Positions 43,944 to 53,660 of a stretch of 64,000 nt of DNA are shown piece by piece. The position numbers and the translations under genes were made by a program. The notes beneath the pieces were generated by a model that saw only the letters and a list, made by a program, of their open reading frames with translations, was not told the DNA's origin and did no database searches. Location: NCBI RefSeq assembly GCF_017349075.1, contig NZ_JAFMOF010000007.1:62001-126000 (forward strand). The letters are read 5' to 3'. How positions within the stretch are numbered: position 1 is the first letter of the stretch; every line of letters begins with the position of its first letter. The stretch comes from Streptomyces triculaminicus (GTDB taxonomy: Bacteria > Actinomycetota > Actinomycetes > Streptomycetales > Streptomycetaceae).

Positions 43944-45215
43944 TCAGGGCATGGCAGGCTCGGTCCCCTGCGTGCAGGCGTGCAGGGCCGCGGTGACCAG
44001 CGGGTGGTGCAGGGCCTGGGCCACGCGCAGCAGCCGGGCGCGTTCATCGGCGGCGGGTGTGTTCTCGCCGGGGATGGGGGCAGCCTTCTGCTCCGGTGGC
44101 GTGAGCCGGCCCGGTCGTCCTGCTGTGCTCGCTGCTTGTCGGGCGGCCTGCAAGCGTTCGGAGGCGAAGCAGAGGGCCGCGGCCGTCGCGATCGCTTCGA
44201 GTTCGTGCGGGGGCAGGGGCTTGCCGTCATTGCTCTGGAAGTCGCGGGCGTGCAGCGCGTGGACGGCTTCGACGGGGGCCTGGGATCCCCAGCGGCGGAG
44301 TGCCCGGATGCCGTCGAGGATTTCGATCACCCTGCGGTGCAGGTTGAAGCCGGCGTTCCATCCCAGGCGGTGGCTGCGGGCGCTGTGCTCGGAGAAGGCG
44401 AGTTCGTGATCGACGCCGGCCACCACCAGCTCCCACAGGGGCTGCAGTGCCCGGATGTCTCGCCATTCCTTGAGCCAGGCGCTCACTGCCGCGCCCGATA
44501 GCCCGTAGCTGGCGATCAGGGCTCCGGTCGCGCCGAAGGAGGAGCCCAGGACGCCGACGGTGTCCAGGGCATGGCTGCCCAGTGCTGCGCAGATGATGGC
44601 CGGGGCGTTGCACACCGCGTAGGCGAAGTAGAAGAGGTTGGCGACGCCGATGGCGCGGACGGCGTGCTGCAGGGTGGGGTCGTCCAGCGTCATCTTGTGG
44701 CAGTGGCGCCAGGCGCTGAGTGTGCCGCAGGTGAGCATGGTCAGGAAGATGGTGAGGAAGAGGAGAATCAGCGGGTCGTGGGCGAAGTTCGTGTTGAATT
44801 TGAGCGGATCGGCCGGGCCGCTGAGGTCGGCGGAGCAGAAGGTGACGGCCATGACGACGGCGGCTGCCACGTACGCGGTGCTCCATGCCGTGATGGTGCG
44901 GCGGACCTTTCCTGGTGTCTGCCGTAGTCGCGGATTCCACAGCAGGGCCAGCAGGTGGAGGTGGGCGAAGCAGGTGAGGATGCCGATGTAGACCGGCAGG
45001 GTTGCGAAGCTGGGCTGGCCGACGGCTTCTCCCAGAGCGCGGTAGCCGACGGGAGCTGCCGTCAGGTAGACCGCGACGCAGCACACGAAGGTTGTGGTGA
45101 TCAGGACCAGTGTGGGGGTGGGGTCGCGCAGGGCGGCCAGTCCTTTCCAGCAGGCGATCACGCAGGTGATGAGGCAGATGGTCAGGTAGGCGATGTTTGA
45201 GGCGTGCTCAGACAC
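43944..45215 (-). CDS. MAB_1171c-family membrane protein, second copy
   Basis: 423 aa. Seven or so transmembrane segments in residues 1-245 (IAYLTICLITCVIACW, LVLITTTFVCCVAVYL, LILLFLTIFLTMLTCG). A cytoplasmic helical domain follows, with RRVIEILDGIRALRRWGSQA, analogous to LVEIRDAQWALRTWMAPS of the first copy. It overlaps the M78-type gene by 8 nt, exactly as in the first locus. Function unproven; signalling or transport is suggested by the layout. Confidence 0.8.
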   Translation of the reverse strand: MSEHASNIAYLTICLITCVIACWKGLAALRDPTPTLVLITTTFVCCVAVYLTAAPVGYRALGEAVGQPSFATLPVYIGILTCFAHLHLLALLWNPRLRQTPGKVRRTITAWSTAYVAAAVVMAVTFCSADLSGPADPLKFNTNFAHDPLILLFLTIFLTMLTCGTLSAWRHCHKMTLDDPTLQHAVRAIGVANLFYFAYAVCNAPAIICAALGSHALDTVGVLGSSFGATGALIASYGLSGAAVSAWLKEWRDIRALQPLWELVVAGVDHELAFSEHSARSHRLGWNAGFNLHRRVIEILDGIRALRRWGSQAPVEAVHALHARDFQSNDGKPLPPHELEAIATAAALCFASERLQAARQAASTAGRPGRLTPPEQKAAPIPGENTPAADERARLLRVAQALHHPLVTAALHACTQGTEPAMP

Positions 45216-45843
45216 CCGTTCTCCTGTGCGTAAGGGTTGAGGTGATGAGGCCGTCGGTGTTGCGGTCGCGGCGGAGTCGTAGGTGTCGCTGCAGCATGAC
45301 GGTGGCGAACGCCTCGGCTCTGCGCTCGTGAGCGCTGTCGTAGTGCGATCGGGTCAGGACTTGAAGGACGGGGCCTGGTTTGAGCCCTGGGAGGAGTCGG
45401 CGGACGGTTTCCTCGGTCATGGGTTGGTCGTTGTCGTCGCCGCTGGGATGTTCTTCCCAGAGGTGGAAGAGCTCGTGAAGTTGTGCGTGGAGGCGTGTGA
45501 GCTCGGCCGCGTTCGCGTCGACGACGATGTGGTCACGGTCTCTGCCTCTGGCGCAGAACGCGGAGACCTCGGGTGGGAGGGGTACCGCGGTCACGGTGAT
45601 GGGCTTGGCGCGCTTCGTGGCGACCGCGTCCACGAGATCTTGTATGTCCCTGATGCCGGAGAGTCCGAGGTCTCGGTGGATGAGCCGGGTGATCGACCAG
45701 GTGGCGACGAGTATGGCGCACTGTTCCCGCAGGGCTCTCCAGAGGGAACCGGGCGGTTGGTTCGTATCTGTGCCCGGAGGCTCCCGCTCCGGCTCGGGTG
45801 ATGGGTCGTCAGCCCGGCGTCGCCTGCTGAAGGGCTTGGACAT
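45208..45843 (-). CDS. M78-like metallopeptidase, second copy
   Basis: 211 aa. Zinc motif HELFH in LHAQLHELFHLWEEH, plus HERRAEAFATVML as the third-ligand helix. The N-terminal 30 residues are Pro/Glu-rich. It is shorter of homology than ImmA proper but shares the arrangement of the M78 gene at 24937. Likely partner of the XRE regulator at 46664. Confidence 0.8.
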   Translation of the reverse strand: MSKPFSRRRRADDPSPEPEREPPGTDTNQPPGSLWRALREQCAILVATWSITRLIHRDLGLSGIRDIQDLVDAVATKRAKPITVTAVPLPPEVSAFCARGRDRDHIVVDANAAELTRLHAQLHELFHLWEEHPSGDDNDQPMTEETVRRLLPGLKPGPVLQVLTRSHYDSAHERRAEAFATVMLQRHLRLRRDRNTDGLITSTLTHRRTGV

Positions 45844-46663
45844 GGTCGGTTGACTGGCCTATTTCCGCGCGATTCCGCAGCGACACATCGAGGAACATTT
45901 GTTCGTTCTGCGGCCGTAAACCTACCTGTCTGTGAACAGCTGGCAGCGCAACGTGCCACATCGTGTCCGAATTTGCATATATGAGCTGTCGCGGGGTGAA
46001 GGTGATGGCCGAGAAGAGACCTCGCGTCGGGGCCTCCCGGTCCCCGGCCGCAGTGGTGGGCGGTGCCAGCCACCCTCCAGGACCGGAGTCAGGCGGTCCG
46101 GTTTGAGTTCGTGCGGAACTCGTCGCCTCGGCAGGGGCAATGGGTCCGGACGGACAGCCGCCATTGTCTGCGCATCCATCGGACGGGTTTGAGTACGAGT
46201 ACTCACGACGCCGTGCACTCGCTCAGGAGAACGTGGCCTGGTGAGCACAACAGTCGAACTCAGAGGCGGGCGTGCCCTGGGCGCCGCCGGGCCGCCACTC
46301 CCTGCCCAGGCCTGCCTGCCCGGACTCCCTCTGCCGGGCCACAAGGCTTGCGCCACCTCTGCCGTCGGCCGCACCGCTGGTCGGCGAAGTGGGCGTCGTC
46401 TGCGCAGGCCAGCGACTGGTCCCCACAGGTGGTCCCGGGAGCCGGAGCGTGTGGGCACTCGGCATCAGTCAGGTCGTGATGCACGCCGCCGGCGGCTGGT
46501 TCACGTTCGGCCTGAGAAGCGCCAAGTGGGATGCCCACCAGCTCTTTCCGCAGGGCGCCCGCCGCATGGGCGCGACCGGCGACAGACTGCTGCTCGCACA
46601 GTGTCCCGTTCACGGAACCGGACATCGCTCGCGCCACGACGGCCACCGCTCGTCGATGGTCGC
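45844..46663. other. gap in the second XRE/M78 locus
   Basis: About 820 bp between the XRE gene and the M78 gene. Frames exist on both strands but conflict, and none looks like a known protein. AT-richer sequence near 45930-45985 (TTTGCATATATGAG) may hold a promoter for the M78 gene. Confidence 0.4.
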
Positions 46664-47404
46664 TCAGACCTCGGCGGCCGAGGAACGGGCGGGTTTTTCC
46701 TCCTCTGGGCGGGCCAGGCCCAGGAGACCACGAAGCACCGGGAAGATACGCCTGCGGCTCTTGGTGGGCAGTGCCCGGATTTCCTCCGTGAGCTCACGGA
46801 GCTCAGGGTCCTCCCTGTCCCCCTCCGGCTCTGCCAGAGCGACGGTAAGAGCCGCGCGAAGCTCACGGTCGAGCTTGCTGTCCTCACCGCTCGCTCCACT
46901 GCGCATGGCGAGCCGGGTGATGCCCTGGCCTTTGAGCAGCGCGAGATGGGTGAGCTGCTCGTGGATGGGCTGCAGCGCCCGGCGAAGCGCTTGCCGGTCG
47001 GTGGCGGTGAAGAAGCCTGGCTGAACCGCGAAGAACCGCTCGAGCTTGCTGACGCCTGCCAGCCCAGGCATGCGCTGGCCGTTCAGCAGGAATCCGACCT
47101 GCCCTTTGGAGATGCCGGCTCCCTGGCCGATCTCGTCGAGGGTGTACTTCTTGCCATTGGGCTTGCGGCGGGTTTCCCTCAGGAAGATGAGGCGTCGCTG
47201 GAACGTCTGGCTAAGGTCTTCGGGGCCGGCTTCCTCTCCGGCGAGGAGGCCGCGTACGCGTTCGACGGTGAGTCCTGTGTCGTAGGAGATCTTGTCGAGG
47301 TCGATGACCTCGCGGCTGAGGCCGAGCACGTGCAGTAGCTCGTCGACCGATGCGATGCCCCTCTCGAGATCATCCGCATGAAGCGCGTCGAGGGCGTCGG
47401 TCAT
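46664..47404 (-). CDS. XRE-family regulator, second copy
   Basis: 246 aa. Two helical regions, with the helix-turn-helix YTLDEIGQGAGISKGQVGFLL at about residues 89-109, followed by NGQRMPGLAGVSKLERFF. The longer C-terminal region ends in a charged tail. It has the same partners as the first XRE operon but is separated by 820 bp. No clear palindrome in the 140 bp upstream. Confidence 0.85.
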   Translation of the reverse strand: MTDALDALHADDLERGIASVDELLHVLGLSREVIDLDKISYDTGLTVERVRGLLAGEEAGPEDLSQTFQRRLIFLRETRRKPNGKKYTLDEIGQGAGISKGQVGFLLNGQRMPGLAGVSKLERFFAVQPGFFTATDRQALRRALQPIHEQLTHLALLKGQGITRLAMRSGASGEDSKLDRELRAALTVALAEPEGDREDPELRELTEEIRALPTKSRRRIFPVLRGLLGLARPEEEKPARSSAAEV

Positions 47405-47918
47405 GGCCGGGGTGCTCTCCTGGTTCGGGCGTAGGTGAAGTGCTCACACGCACAAGTTCGTCAGAGGTTATCCGGCGCTGGCCGCTCACGCCATGCTGCA
47501 CATACACGATGGTGGCCCCGGAGTGAGGTAGACACGCCCAGCTCTACAATTGTTGACATTGTGTCGCGGGCCCAGCATGATCCCGTACGTCGACAACCCT
47601 GTGTGGAGGCGCTCTCCAGCGCCTCCACCGTCCGTGCCGCTGCGGGGGGCTAAAAGGTGATCAACGAGTCGTGCTGGGCGGGACGGTGTCTGACCTCCGT
47701 CGGCGCGACCACCGCTCTGCCTCGGACAGTCAGAGGCCAACCGCACACACCAGGAAACGTGCCACCAGCGCAATGCAGGGCAGCACCGAAGGCGGCCACC
47801 GCGCCGCACGCGACCTGACACCCCGCACGACCGCTGGGCAAGAAGACGCTCACCCTGCCGACGAGTAGTCGGCAGTGCGAGAGAACGCCCGAACGGCCGC
47901 ATCAAGGGGGGCTAGCCG
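47405..47918. other. gene-free region
   Basis: About 510 bp. Contains a perfect 11-bp hairpin at 47603-47628 (GTGGAGGCGCT with complement around CTCC), a candidate terminator. No gene seen. Confidence 0.4.
47603..47628. terminator. perfect 11-bp hairpin
   Basis: Arms 47603-47613 and 47618-47628 with a CTCC loop. No T-run. Confidence 0.45.
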
Positions 47919-48188
47919 ATGAGCAGCGACCGACGGAAGATCCAGCGTGCCGTAAAGCGCCCGGGGTTCGATAACACCGCTCACAGGGAGGCTGCGGCGA
48001 TCGGACTCCTTCACCAGGGGGTACTCGGAATCGGTGTACGACTGCGCAACCATCTCTCCGCCGCTCACATGAACGTCCCGACCCGGCTGACGGCGGAAGA
48101 GGACAAGATTCCACTCAACCTGCGCGGTGCTCTTCGCCACTCCCGCTCCCACGGCGGCTCGCATCCTGAGCCCCCGCAGCACCAGTGA
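47919..48188 (+). CDS. possible small plasmid protein, 89 aa
   Basis: ATG preceded by a GGGGGG stretch at a good distance. Sequence MSSDRRKIQRAVKRPGFDNT then REAAAIGLLHQGVLGIGVRL. Basic, no membrane segment. It precedes the winged-helix gene on the same strand by about 170 bp. No family recognised. Confidence 0.45.
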   Translation: MSSDRRKIQRAVKRPGFDNTAHREAAAIGLLHQGVLGIGVRLRNHLSAAHMNVPTRLTAEEDKIPLNLRGALRHSRSHGGSHPEPPQHQ

Positions 48189-48360
48189 CTCCTGCCATCG
48201 CGCAGCCGCCGGCGGAGCCCCAGGCAGTCGGCTCTCACCCTCTGGTAACCACGCGGGCCGTGTAACGGCCTCACATCACTGGCACTTCTGCCAGCCGTAA
48301 GGCCCGTCTTCGTCTCCCGGCGCGACGAGCCTACTTCGCGCTACCCCGAAACGGATCGCC

Positions 48361-49713
48361 GTGCACTCTGCCCTGCCCTCGGCCCCCGCCCAGGAGAAGC
48401 CGGCAACTCTGTACCCTGCCCCAGAACAGTGGCTGGCCACGACCCCGGGGCGTATCGCCACCGACGGCTTCAGCTGGATGCAGGCCGTCTGCTGGTTCAC
48501 CTTCACCAGCGCCTACGCCTCCGACCGCGACCACGGGCCCCGCCGCGTAAGCGAGACAACCGTACGTCTCGCGGCAGAGCTCACCCGCCTCAGCCCCTGC
48601 CGCCCCGGCATCACCTACCTCGTCCGCGTGCTGAAGCTGTCCAAACGCACCATCCAGTACCACCTCGCGATCCTGCGAGAGACCGGCCTGCTCACCTACC
48701 GAGCCAAGGGAACTCGAGTGAGCGGCCAAGGCGGCCAGGCCAGCGAATTCGCCCGCACCATCCCACCGGCCTTCGACCGCGCCTTACGCCTGCGGACAGG
48801 CACGTCCGACCCGTACATCCGCACCGTACGCGGGATCGAGGACGCCGGCCGGCCCCTGATGAAGCGCCTCGCGAAGATGGCGCAGCGAGCCTTGAAACGC
48901 CCTCGCCGCCCCCGTAACTCCAAGCGGCCACAGAAGCCTGTGACGCCGGCCCCACGTTGCACCCCAATGGGGGGTACTTCCTCAAGTCGTTCGACTGCGG
49001 GTAGTTCTCCCCAACCCCCTGAGAGCAAGCTCGACCCGGGAAACAGGTCTGCTACGAGGTTGAAGAAGCCCAGGCCGGCCCGCAGGTTCAACGCGGTCGG
49101 CCGCCGTTACCAGCTCGCCCGAGATCTCATCCGGCAGGTGCCGTGGCTCCACCGCGCCTCCATACCCCGCATCGCGTGGGTCGTACGTGACGTCTCCGAT
49201 ACCGGATGGACCACCACCGAGGTCATAGCCGTGCTCGGCGTCCACTCCCCGGCCCGCATCATCCACCGGCCTTCCGGATTTCTCGCCCACCGCCTCCTCG
49301 GTGCGCACCTGCTCTACGACACGCCTGCCAAGCGGGAGGCACTGGTCTGCTGGTGGCGCGAGTCGCGACAGGCAGAGACCGACCGCCACACCGAATGGGA
49401 GGGCACCTGGCAGACTCCGCGGAGTCACGCTGTCGCCCGTCTCGTCCGCCAGGCCATCACCAGGCTTCACCCGGGCCTGGTCGGCACCGAAGAACTGGCC
49501 GACGGCGACCAGCAGTCACTGTCCGACGACGACCTTCGCGAACACGCCCGGGCGGTTCGCCAGGCGTTCATGCTGGGGGATACAGGCCTGGTTACTTCCA
49601 CCGTCGATTTCCTGGGCCGCGACGAGGCAGAGCGTCTCTATGGGGCCGAGATCGTTGCCAACGCTCTGCGCCTGGGGCGGACAAGTGGTCGCATGAGCTT
49701 GGGAATCCAGTGA
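48361..49713 (+). CDS. winged-helix plasmid DNA-binding protein
   Basis: 450 aa from GTG. N-terminal segment FSWMQAVCWFTFTSAYASD and VSETTVRLAAELTRLSP, then a winged helix LVRVLKLSKRTIQYHLAILR plus ETGLLTYRAKG. After a Ser/Pro-rich linker (residues about 195-230) comes a C-terminal domain (VPWLHRASIPRIAWVVRDVS). It is the same type of protein as the broken gene at 26896 and the Rep-like protein at 3757: replication- or transfer-associated HTH proteins of Streptomyces plasmids. No iterons noticed inside it. Confidence 0.7.
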   Translation: MHSALPSAPAQEKPATLYPAPEQWLATTPGRIATDGFSWMQAVCWFTFTSAYASDRDHGPRRVSETTVRLAAELTRLSPCRPGITYLVRVLKLSKRTIQYHLAILRETGLLTYRAKGTRVSGQGGQASEFARTIPPAFDRALRLRTGTSDPYIRTVRGIEDAGRPLMKRLAKMAQRALKRPRRPRNSKRPQKPVTPAPRCTPMGGTSSSRSTAGSSPQPPESKLDPGNRSATRLKKPRPARRFNAVGRRYQLARDLIRQVPWLHRASIPRIAWVVRDVSDTGWTTTEVIAVLGVHSPARIIHRPSGFLAHRLLGAHLLYDTPAKREALVCWWRESRQAETDRHTEWEGTWQTPRSHAVARLVRQAITRLHPGLVGTEELADGDQQSLSDDDLREHARAVRQAFMLGDTGLVTSTVDFLGRDEAERLYGAEIVANALRLGRTSGRMSLGIQ

Positions 49714-49859
49714 TGCACCGGAAGTGAGCCGACGACCGATGCCGAGGTACGAGGTCTCGAGCTGACGCCATGCCGGCCAGGGCGGATAGCGATGGCGCGA
49801 TACATGTCGGTGAGGCGCCGACCACTCTTCACCTATCACGAGTGCTCCAGAGAAGCCCC

Positions 49860-50353
49860 TCACCGCGGCGGCCAGGGCTCATCTCGGGCGAGACGGAAAC
49901 CAGGCTCAGCTGCGATCCTGTCGACAAGACGCAGGAACTTCTCCCGATCCGTGGTCGGCATGTAGTGACAGAACCGCACGACCTGCTCGGTGAGCTGCAC
50001 GCGTGCCCTTCGTCGAGGCGGGATTCCACGGACACGGCGAAGGTCCCTGCCGGGAATATCGGCCGGACCCAGTAGGCCGGTGGCCGGTCCGCCGGAGGAC
50101 TTCGAGGTCGGCGAGGAGATCACTGTCGTCGTCACGGACATTGGGGGTCGCCAAGGTCGACCGCCTGACCATCGGGGAGTACATCCCATGCGAGTTCGAC
50201 CTCAGCAAGCGCGATGGCGAGCCGATACCCCCGCGCACGAAGCCGGATACCTGACGGCAACCAGGACCTTCTTCCGGGACTGCCGGATCGGGAGCGGATC
50301 CCAAGCGCTTCGATGCTCCGCAGCAGCCAGCTGACCTGCGGCAGCGCGGGCAA
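49860..50353 (-). pseudogene. gene relic in three frames
   Basis: Minus-strand fragments line up in order: SWLLRSIEALGIRSRSGSPG, then SDLLADLEVLRRTGHRPTG, then RARVQLTEQVVRFCHYMPTT and LARDEPWPPR before a stop. They would form one protein of about 160 aa after two frame changes. I do not recognise the family. Confidence 0.35.
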
Positions 50354-50411
50354 CCTGAGCCTTCTATGCTCTACTCAACGCTTTGAGACGAAGGATCAGA
50401 AGGGGGGTCTC

Positions 50412-51107
50412 GTGCGACGCCTCTGGTCTGGATCGCGCTCTCGCGCGTGGGTGCTGGCAACGGGGTTGATGGTGTCCGTGACCGGATGCGGTGGAGGTGA
50501 GGCCGGTTCCCACGAGGGGACAAGTCCTGTGAGTGACGCGCGAGGCGAAAGCCGCCAGAGCGGTTCCGACACCGTGCTCGATGCCGAGGCCCTGAGAAAG
50601 GCTCTACCGGATCTTCAGAGCATGCCAGTGGGCTGGAAGTCGGGTCTGACGCAGCTCAAGGCCCGGGAAGTACCCCGAGAGAAGCGGTGCTCCAAGAACG
50701 GCGATGGCCCTGAGGGCTGCTGGTGGCACTGGAGTACCGGCACTGTGCAGTACAGGGCACCTGGCGATTCCGGCGCCGTGAACTGGGACCTGCTGGCGTG
50801 TCCCGGCCGGGAAGTGGCCAGTAGGGCATTCAAGAACCGCAAGAAAAATGGAGCAATCGGGGCCGCCGAGGTCTCCATGCGGAGAGCCGGCGACGAGAGC
50901 GTCGCCTACGCCGATCCCCGGGCCCCCTACGCCGGTCCGCGGATCACGATGACCGTCCGCGTGGGCACCGTCATCGCCGTCCTGACATACCAAGACTCGG
51001 ACAAGGACCCGAACAGCGCCCAGGTGCTGGAGTCCCTGGCCCAGATGCAGGCAAAGCGCCTGCGCCAGGCAGAGCTGGGCCAGGTGCCGACCGCCAAAGC
51101 AGGCTGA
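50412..51107 (+). CDS. secreted lipoprotein, hypothetical
   Basis: 231 aa. GTG start with AAGGGGGG at good spacing. Signal peptide RSRAWVLATGLMVSVTGCGG with lipobox VTGC at about residue 26. The mature part contains CSKNGDGPEGCWWHW, VNWDLLACPGREVAS and RITMTVRVGTVIAVLTYQ, a pattern seen in Streptomyces lipoproteins of unknown function that accompany surface toxins or sensors. Extracellular and membrane-anchored. Confidence 0.8.
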   Translation: MRRLWSGSRSRAWVLATGLMVSVTGCGGGEAGSHEGTSPVSDARGESRQSGSDTVLDAEALRKALPDLQSMPVGWKSGLTQLKAREVPREKRCSKNGDGPEGCWWHWSTGTVQYRAPGDSGAVNWDLLACPGREVASRAFKNRKKNGAIGAAEVSMRRAGDESVAYADPRAPYAGPRITMTVRVGTVIAVLTYQDSDKDPNSAQVLESLAQMQAKRLRQAELGQVPTAKAG

Positions 51108-51159
51108 ACGTCCGTCCAACAGGCGGGGGCAGTGTGTCACTCGCCCCCCGTCATCATTC

Positions 51160-51342
51160 TTGCCTCGCCCACTGCCCAGGCTCTTCCGGAGCGCCGACAA
51201 GCGCCGCGGATTCCGCATCGACCCCGAATCGGTTGCTGGAGGCCACTGGCCTGACGTGCCGCACGTGCACTTCGAGATCTTTGACGAAGCCGGGAAGCCA
51301 TTGGTCAATAATCACGTGCCACTCACACTGAGCCATAAATGA
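51160..51342 (+). pseudogene. toxin C-terminal fragment
   Basis: RLFRSADKRRGFRIDPESVA, then HWPDVPHVHFEIFDEAGKPL and a short end LTLSHK. The PHVHFEIFD core resembles the last strand pair of polymorphic-toxin nuclease domains. Only about 55 residues remain. It overlaps the next gene by 4 nt, the usual toxin-immunity junction. Confidence 0.5.
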
Positions 51343-51563
51343 CGAAAATCAGACTGGAGAGATACGGGCGCATCCTGTCGGGTTTTTGCGAAGGTTACTT
51401 CGTGAAACTCCATGACGATTCCGCTGTTACGGGCGGATACTACGTCTTCCTCGTCAACGATCTGTCCGCGCCGACGGATGGAGGGGATTACTGGGTAGAG
51501 GGCATAGCGGAACTCGAATCATTCGTAGAATCGTCTCAGTGGGAGATCGAGTGGGTCGAGTGA
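51339..51563 (+). CDS. probable immunity protein, 74 aa
   Basis: ATG overlapping the toxin-fragment stop (ATGA). Acidic small protein: RYGRILSGFCEGYFVKLHDD, then GGYYVFLVNDLSAP and SFVESSQWEIEWVE. Size, acidity and the coupling to a toxin tail are the evidence. Kept intact while the toxin is lost. Confidence 0.6.
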   Translation: MTKIRLERYGRILSGFCEGYFVKLHDDSAVTGGYYVFLVNDLSAPTDGGDYWVEGIAELESFVESSQWEIEWVE

Positions 51564-52977
51564 GACTCAACCGCCACAGATGATGCGGCTATAAGCAAGA
51601 CCCAGTGTTTCGCCTGCTCCCGGCCCGTCATAGTCCTCCAGATCCCGAGGTGGCGCTTGACGAGCAGGTGCTCTGCTGGCGGGTGCCAGGCATCGCCCCG
51701 GCGGCTTACCTGCCCGAGGCGTCCAACGGAGGCGCCAGGTCCTGTGGGAGGAGTCCTCTCACAGGACCGCATTGCCTCACTGCTGAGCAGGGTGACGATC
51801 CCACCCAACTTCTACAGTCCGTCGGTGATCTGCGTGGCAGGTGGTGTCATGTGCGGCCGCTGTGCCTCCACCCGCAGACCCGAGGGTTTTGCCGGGCTGT
51901 TCCAGGTATCACACGCTGGAACCCAGAGGAGGCCCTGGAGTCAAGCTGGAACATTGCTCGCACCGACGAGGTGTGGGCGGTGCTGGAACGTGGAATCGGC
52001 TCGGCGGCAACCTGTCTGGCGGGTCGGGTGCTGCCGGCAGCCGGGGACGCGGCTACCGCCAGGAGAAGACGAAGTTCGCCCGGCAGGGCAGCCAAGACCT
52101 GGTCACCCAGACATGGCCGGCGGACAGGCCCAGCTCGCAGCCGGGCGGCGATCCAGGTGGGCATCCTGCTCGTCCCGCGGTCACTTGCGGGCCGGGGGAC
52201 GAGGCGTTCGCGCCCGCCCCAGGGCTGGGTGAGCAGCTCAACTCCGCGCCACAGCGGCTTCGGATACCGACTCTGCAGGCGGATCGCCATCACACGCACG
52301 GCCTCAGCGGACCGGCTGGGCCCCTCCAATCACTGGCGCTCGGCCGACGGGCCATTGCCGTTCGGTGCGGCCGCACGCGGCCCGGATCTGCGCGCACCTC
52401 AGGCAAGTCCACGACTTGCATGTGTCCCCCGGGGGAGCAGTGCGGACGACGAGCGCCACCGTTGCTCATGGCAGTACTGGGCCGCGCGCGGATTGAGGTA
52501 CCACGGCAAGAGCTCTGCGGAGGGCCACTCGGGCTGGTGCCAGCGTTGCCGGGATCAGCTCGTCGGCCAGCAGCCTGCAGGCCTCTTCGGCTGCGGCGCG
52601 TCCTGCCACCACACCGGGTAGCTCGTGGATCGGAACCAGGATGCCTCGCTGCAGATCAGCAGCGTCTGATTCTTCTCGCCACGCAAGGAATTTCGGATTA
52701 AACGTTCCATATCGGACTAAATGACAGTCGACTGAGGGAGGGAACGCGCGGACACGCCGCGATGCGGCATCAGCCTCGCCCGCGCGCCCCGCTTGGGCGG
52801 GGCTGATGCCGCTCGACTGCTCCCCCGCACCCCATGCGGTGGCCACATCCGGTCGCAGAAACCGCGAGTAGGACGGGGAAGGGCCCGAATCCAGGTCACG
52901 TAGATTCGGGCCCTTGAGATGCGTCAACCGCCGAGTGGGCGCTCAGCTGACGTCCGGAGACACCCGCAAGCATCGAT
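51564..52977. other. gene-poor region with a terminator
   Basis: About 1.4 kb. Long frames on both strands contradict one another. A minus-strand stretch (CHLVRYGTFNPKFLAWREES, then DLQRGILVPIHELPGV, about 52480-52735) looks partly coding and may be a relic. Confidence 0.4.
52881..52913 (-). terminator. hairpin after the PIN-domain gene
   Basis: GGGCCCGAATC pairs with GATTCGGGCCC around an 11-nt loop, 65 bp beyond the stop of the minus-strand toxin gene. Confidence 0.6.
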
Positions 52978-53358
52978 TCAGGGATTGAGATCCAAAACGC
53001 GGACCGGTTCGCCTTCCCAGCGCTTCGGCACGGTGGTCGCGATGATCGCGCCGTCGGGACGGTCGGGCGTGGGCTGCGCTGCGTACTGGCTGTGCGCGGC
53101 GGCCCACGATGCCTGACGCGCGACGGCCAGGGCGGCAGGCAGGTCGAGGTCGAGCACCGTGACGCCGGGCATGGCCACCAGGTGCTCGGCCGTGCCCGGG
53201 CGGTCGCGGTCGGCTTCCACCAGGGCGCAGGTCGGCGCGTAGAGGTACCAGCCCGCCTCGGCGTGGGCCCGGTGGATGAGGCGGGAAGCAAGGATGTTGC
53301 CCTGGCCGGCCGCGGTCATGGCGGTCTCGTCCAGGATGATGTGCATGGCGTCGGTCAC
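52978..53358 (-). CDS. PIN-domain toxin, VapC-like
   Basis: 126 aa. HIILDETAMTAAGQGN carries the first acidic residue of a PIN ribonuclease; later acids are in CALVEADRDRPG and RPDGAIIATTV. It would cleave RNA, as VapC does. It overlaps the antitoxin stop by 4 nt. The Asp-Glu order at the N-terminus (LDET rather than LDTS) is slightly unusual. Confidence 0.75.
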   Translation of the reverse strand: MTDAMHIILDETAMTAAGQGNILASRLIHRAHAEAGWYLYAPTCALVEADRDRPGTAEHLVAMPGVTVLDLDLPAALAVARQASWAAAHSQYAAQPTPDRPDGAIIATTVPKRWEGEPVRVLDLNP

Positions 53359-53612
53359 CGGGCGGTCACCTGGGCCAGGCGGCGGTCCAGCTCGCTGTCC
53401 AGGTCACGTTGCTCGGGGGCGGTGGGGGCGTAGCCGTTCCACTCCTGGAGCACCGCCCGGGCCTTCTCGGCGCGCTCGGCTCGCTCGGCCGGGGTGAGTA
53501 GCGTCTCGGCCAGACGGGCGAGGTAAGCGCGCAGTGACAGGCCCTCGGCGGCGGCGAGGGCGGCGAGGCGGTCCTTGGCCTCCTCGGGGAGGCGGATGTT
53601 GGCGTCAGGCAT
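53355..53612 (-). CDS. ribbon-helix-helix antitoxin
   Basis: 85 aa from the ATG beginning MPDANIRLPEEAKDRLAALA. The N-terminus forms a beta strand plus two helices (ANIRLPEEAKDRLAALAAAE) as in MetJ/Arc-type antitoxins; the C-terminal helix YAPTAPEQRDLDSELDRR would cover the toxin. A perfect 18-bp palindrome 31 bp upstream is a probable operator. Confidence 0.8.
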   Translation of the reverse strand: MPDANIRLPEEAKDRLAALAAAEGLSLRAYLARLAETLLTPAERAERAEKARAVLQEWNGYAPTAPEQRDLDSELDRRLAQVTAR

Positions 53613-53642
53613 CGTGGTACTCCTTCCCATAACCATGAAGCA

Positions 53643-53660
53643 TACGGGTACGTACCCGTA
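53643..53660 (-). promoter_or_regulatory. operator of the PIN/RHH module
   Basis: TACGGGTACGTACCCGTA, a perfect 18-bp palindrome upstream of the antitoxin ATG, fits RHH autoregulation. Confidence 0.7.

Noticed and set aside
46241..47338. Plus-strand frame of 365 aa opposite the second XRE gene
   Set aside because: It overlaps a clear XRE regulator on the minus strand and has no recognisable domain.
51605..52701. Two overlapping plus-strand frames of 280-340 aa
   Set aside because: Composition is Arg/Pro/Ser-rich, no motif, no ribosome site, and they conflict with each other; treated as non-coding.
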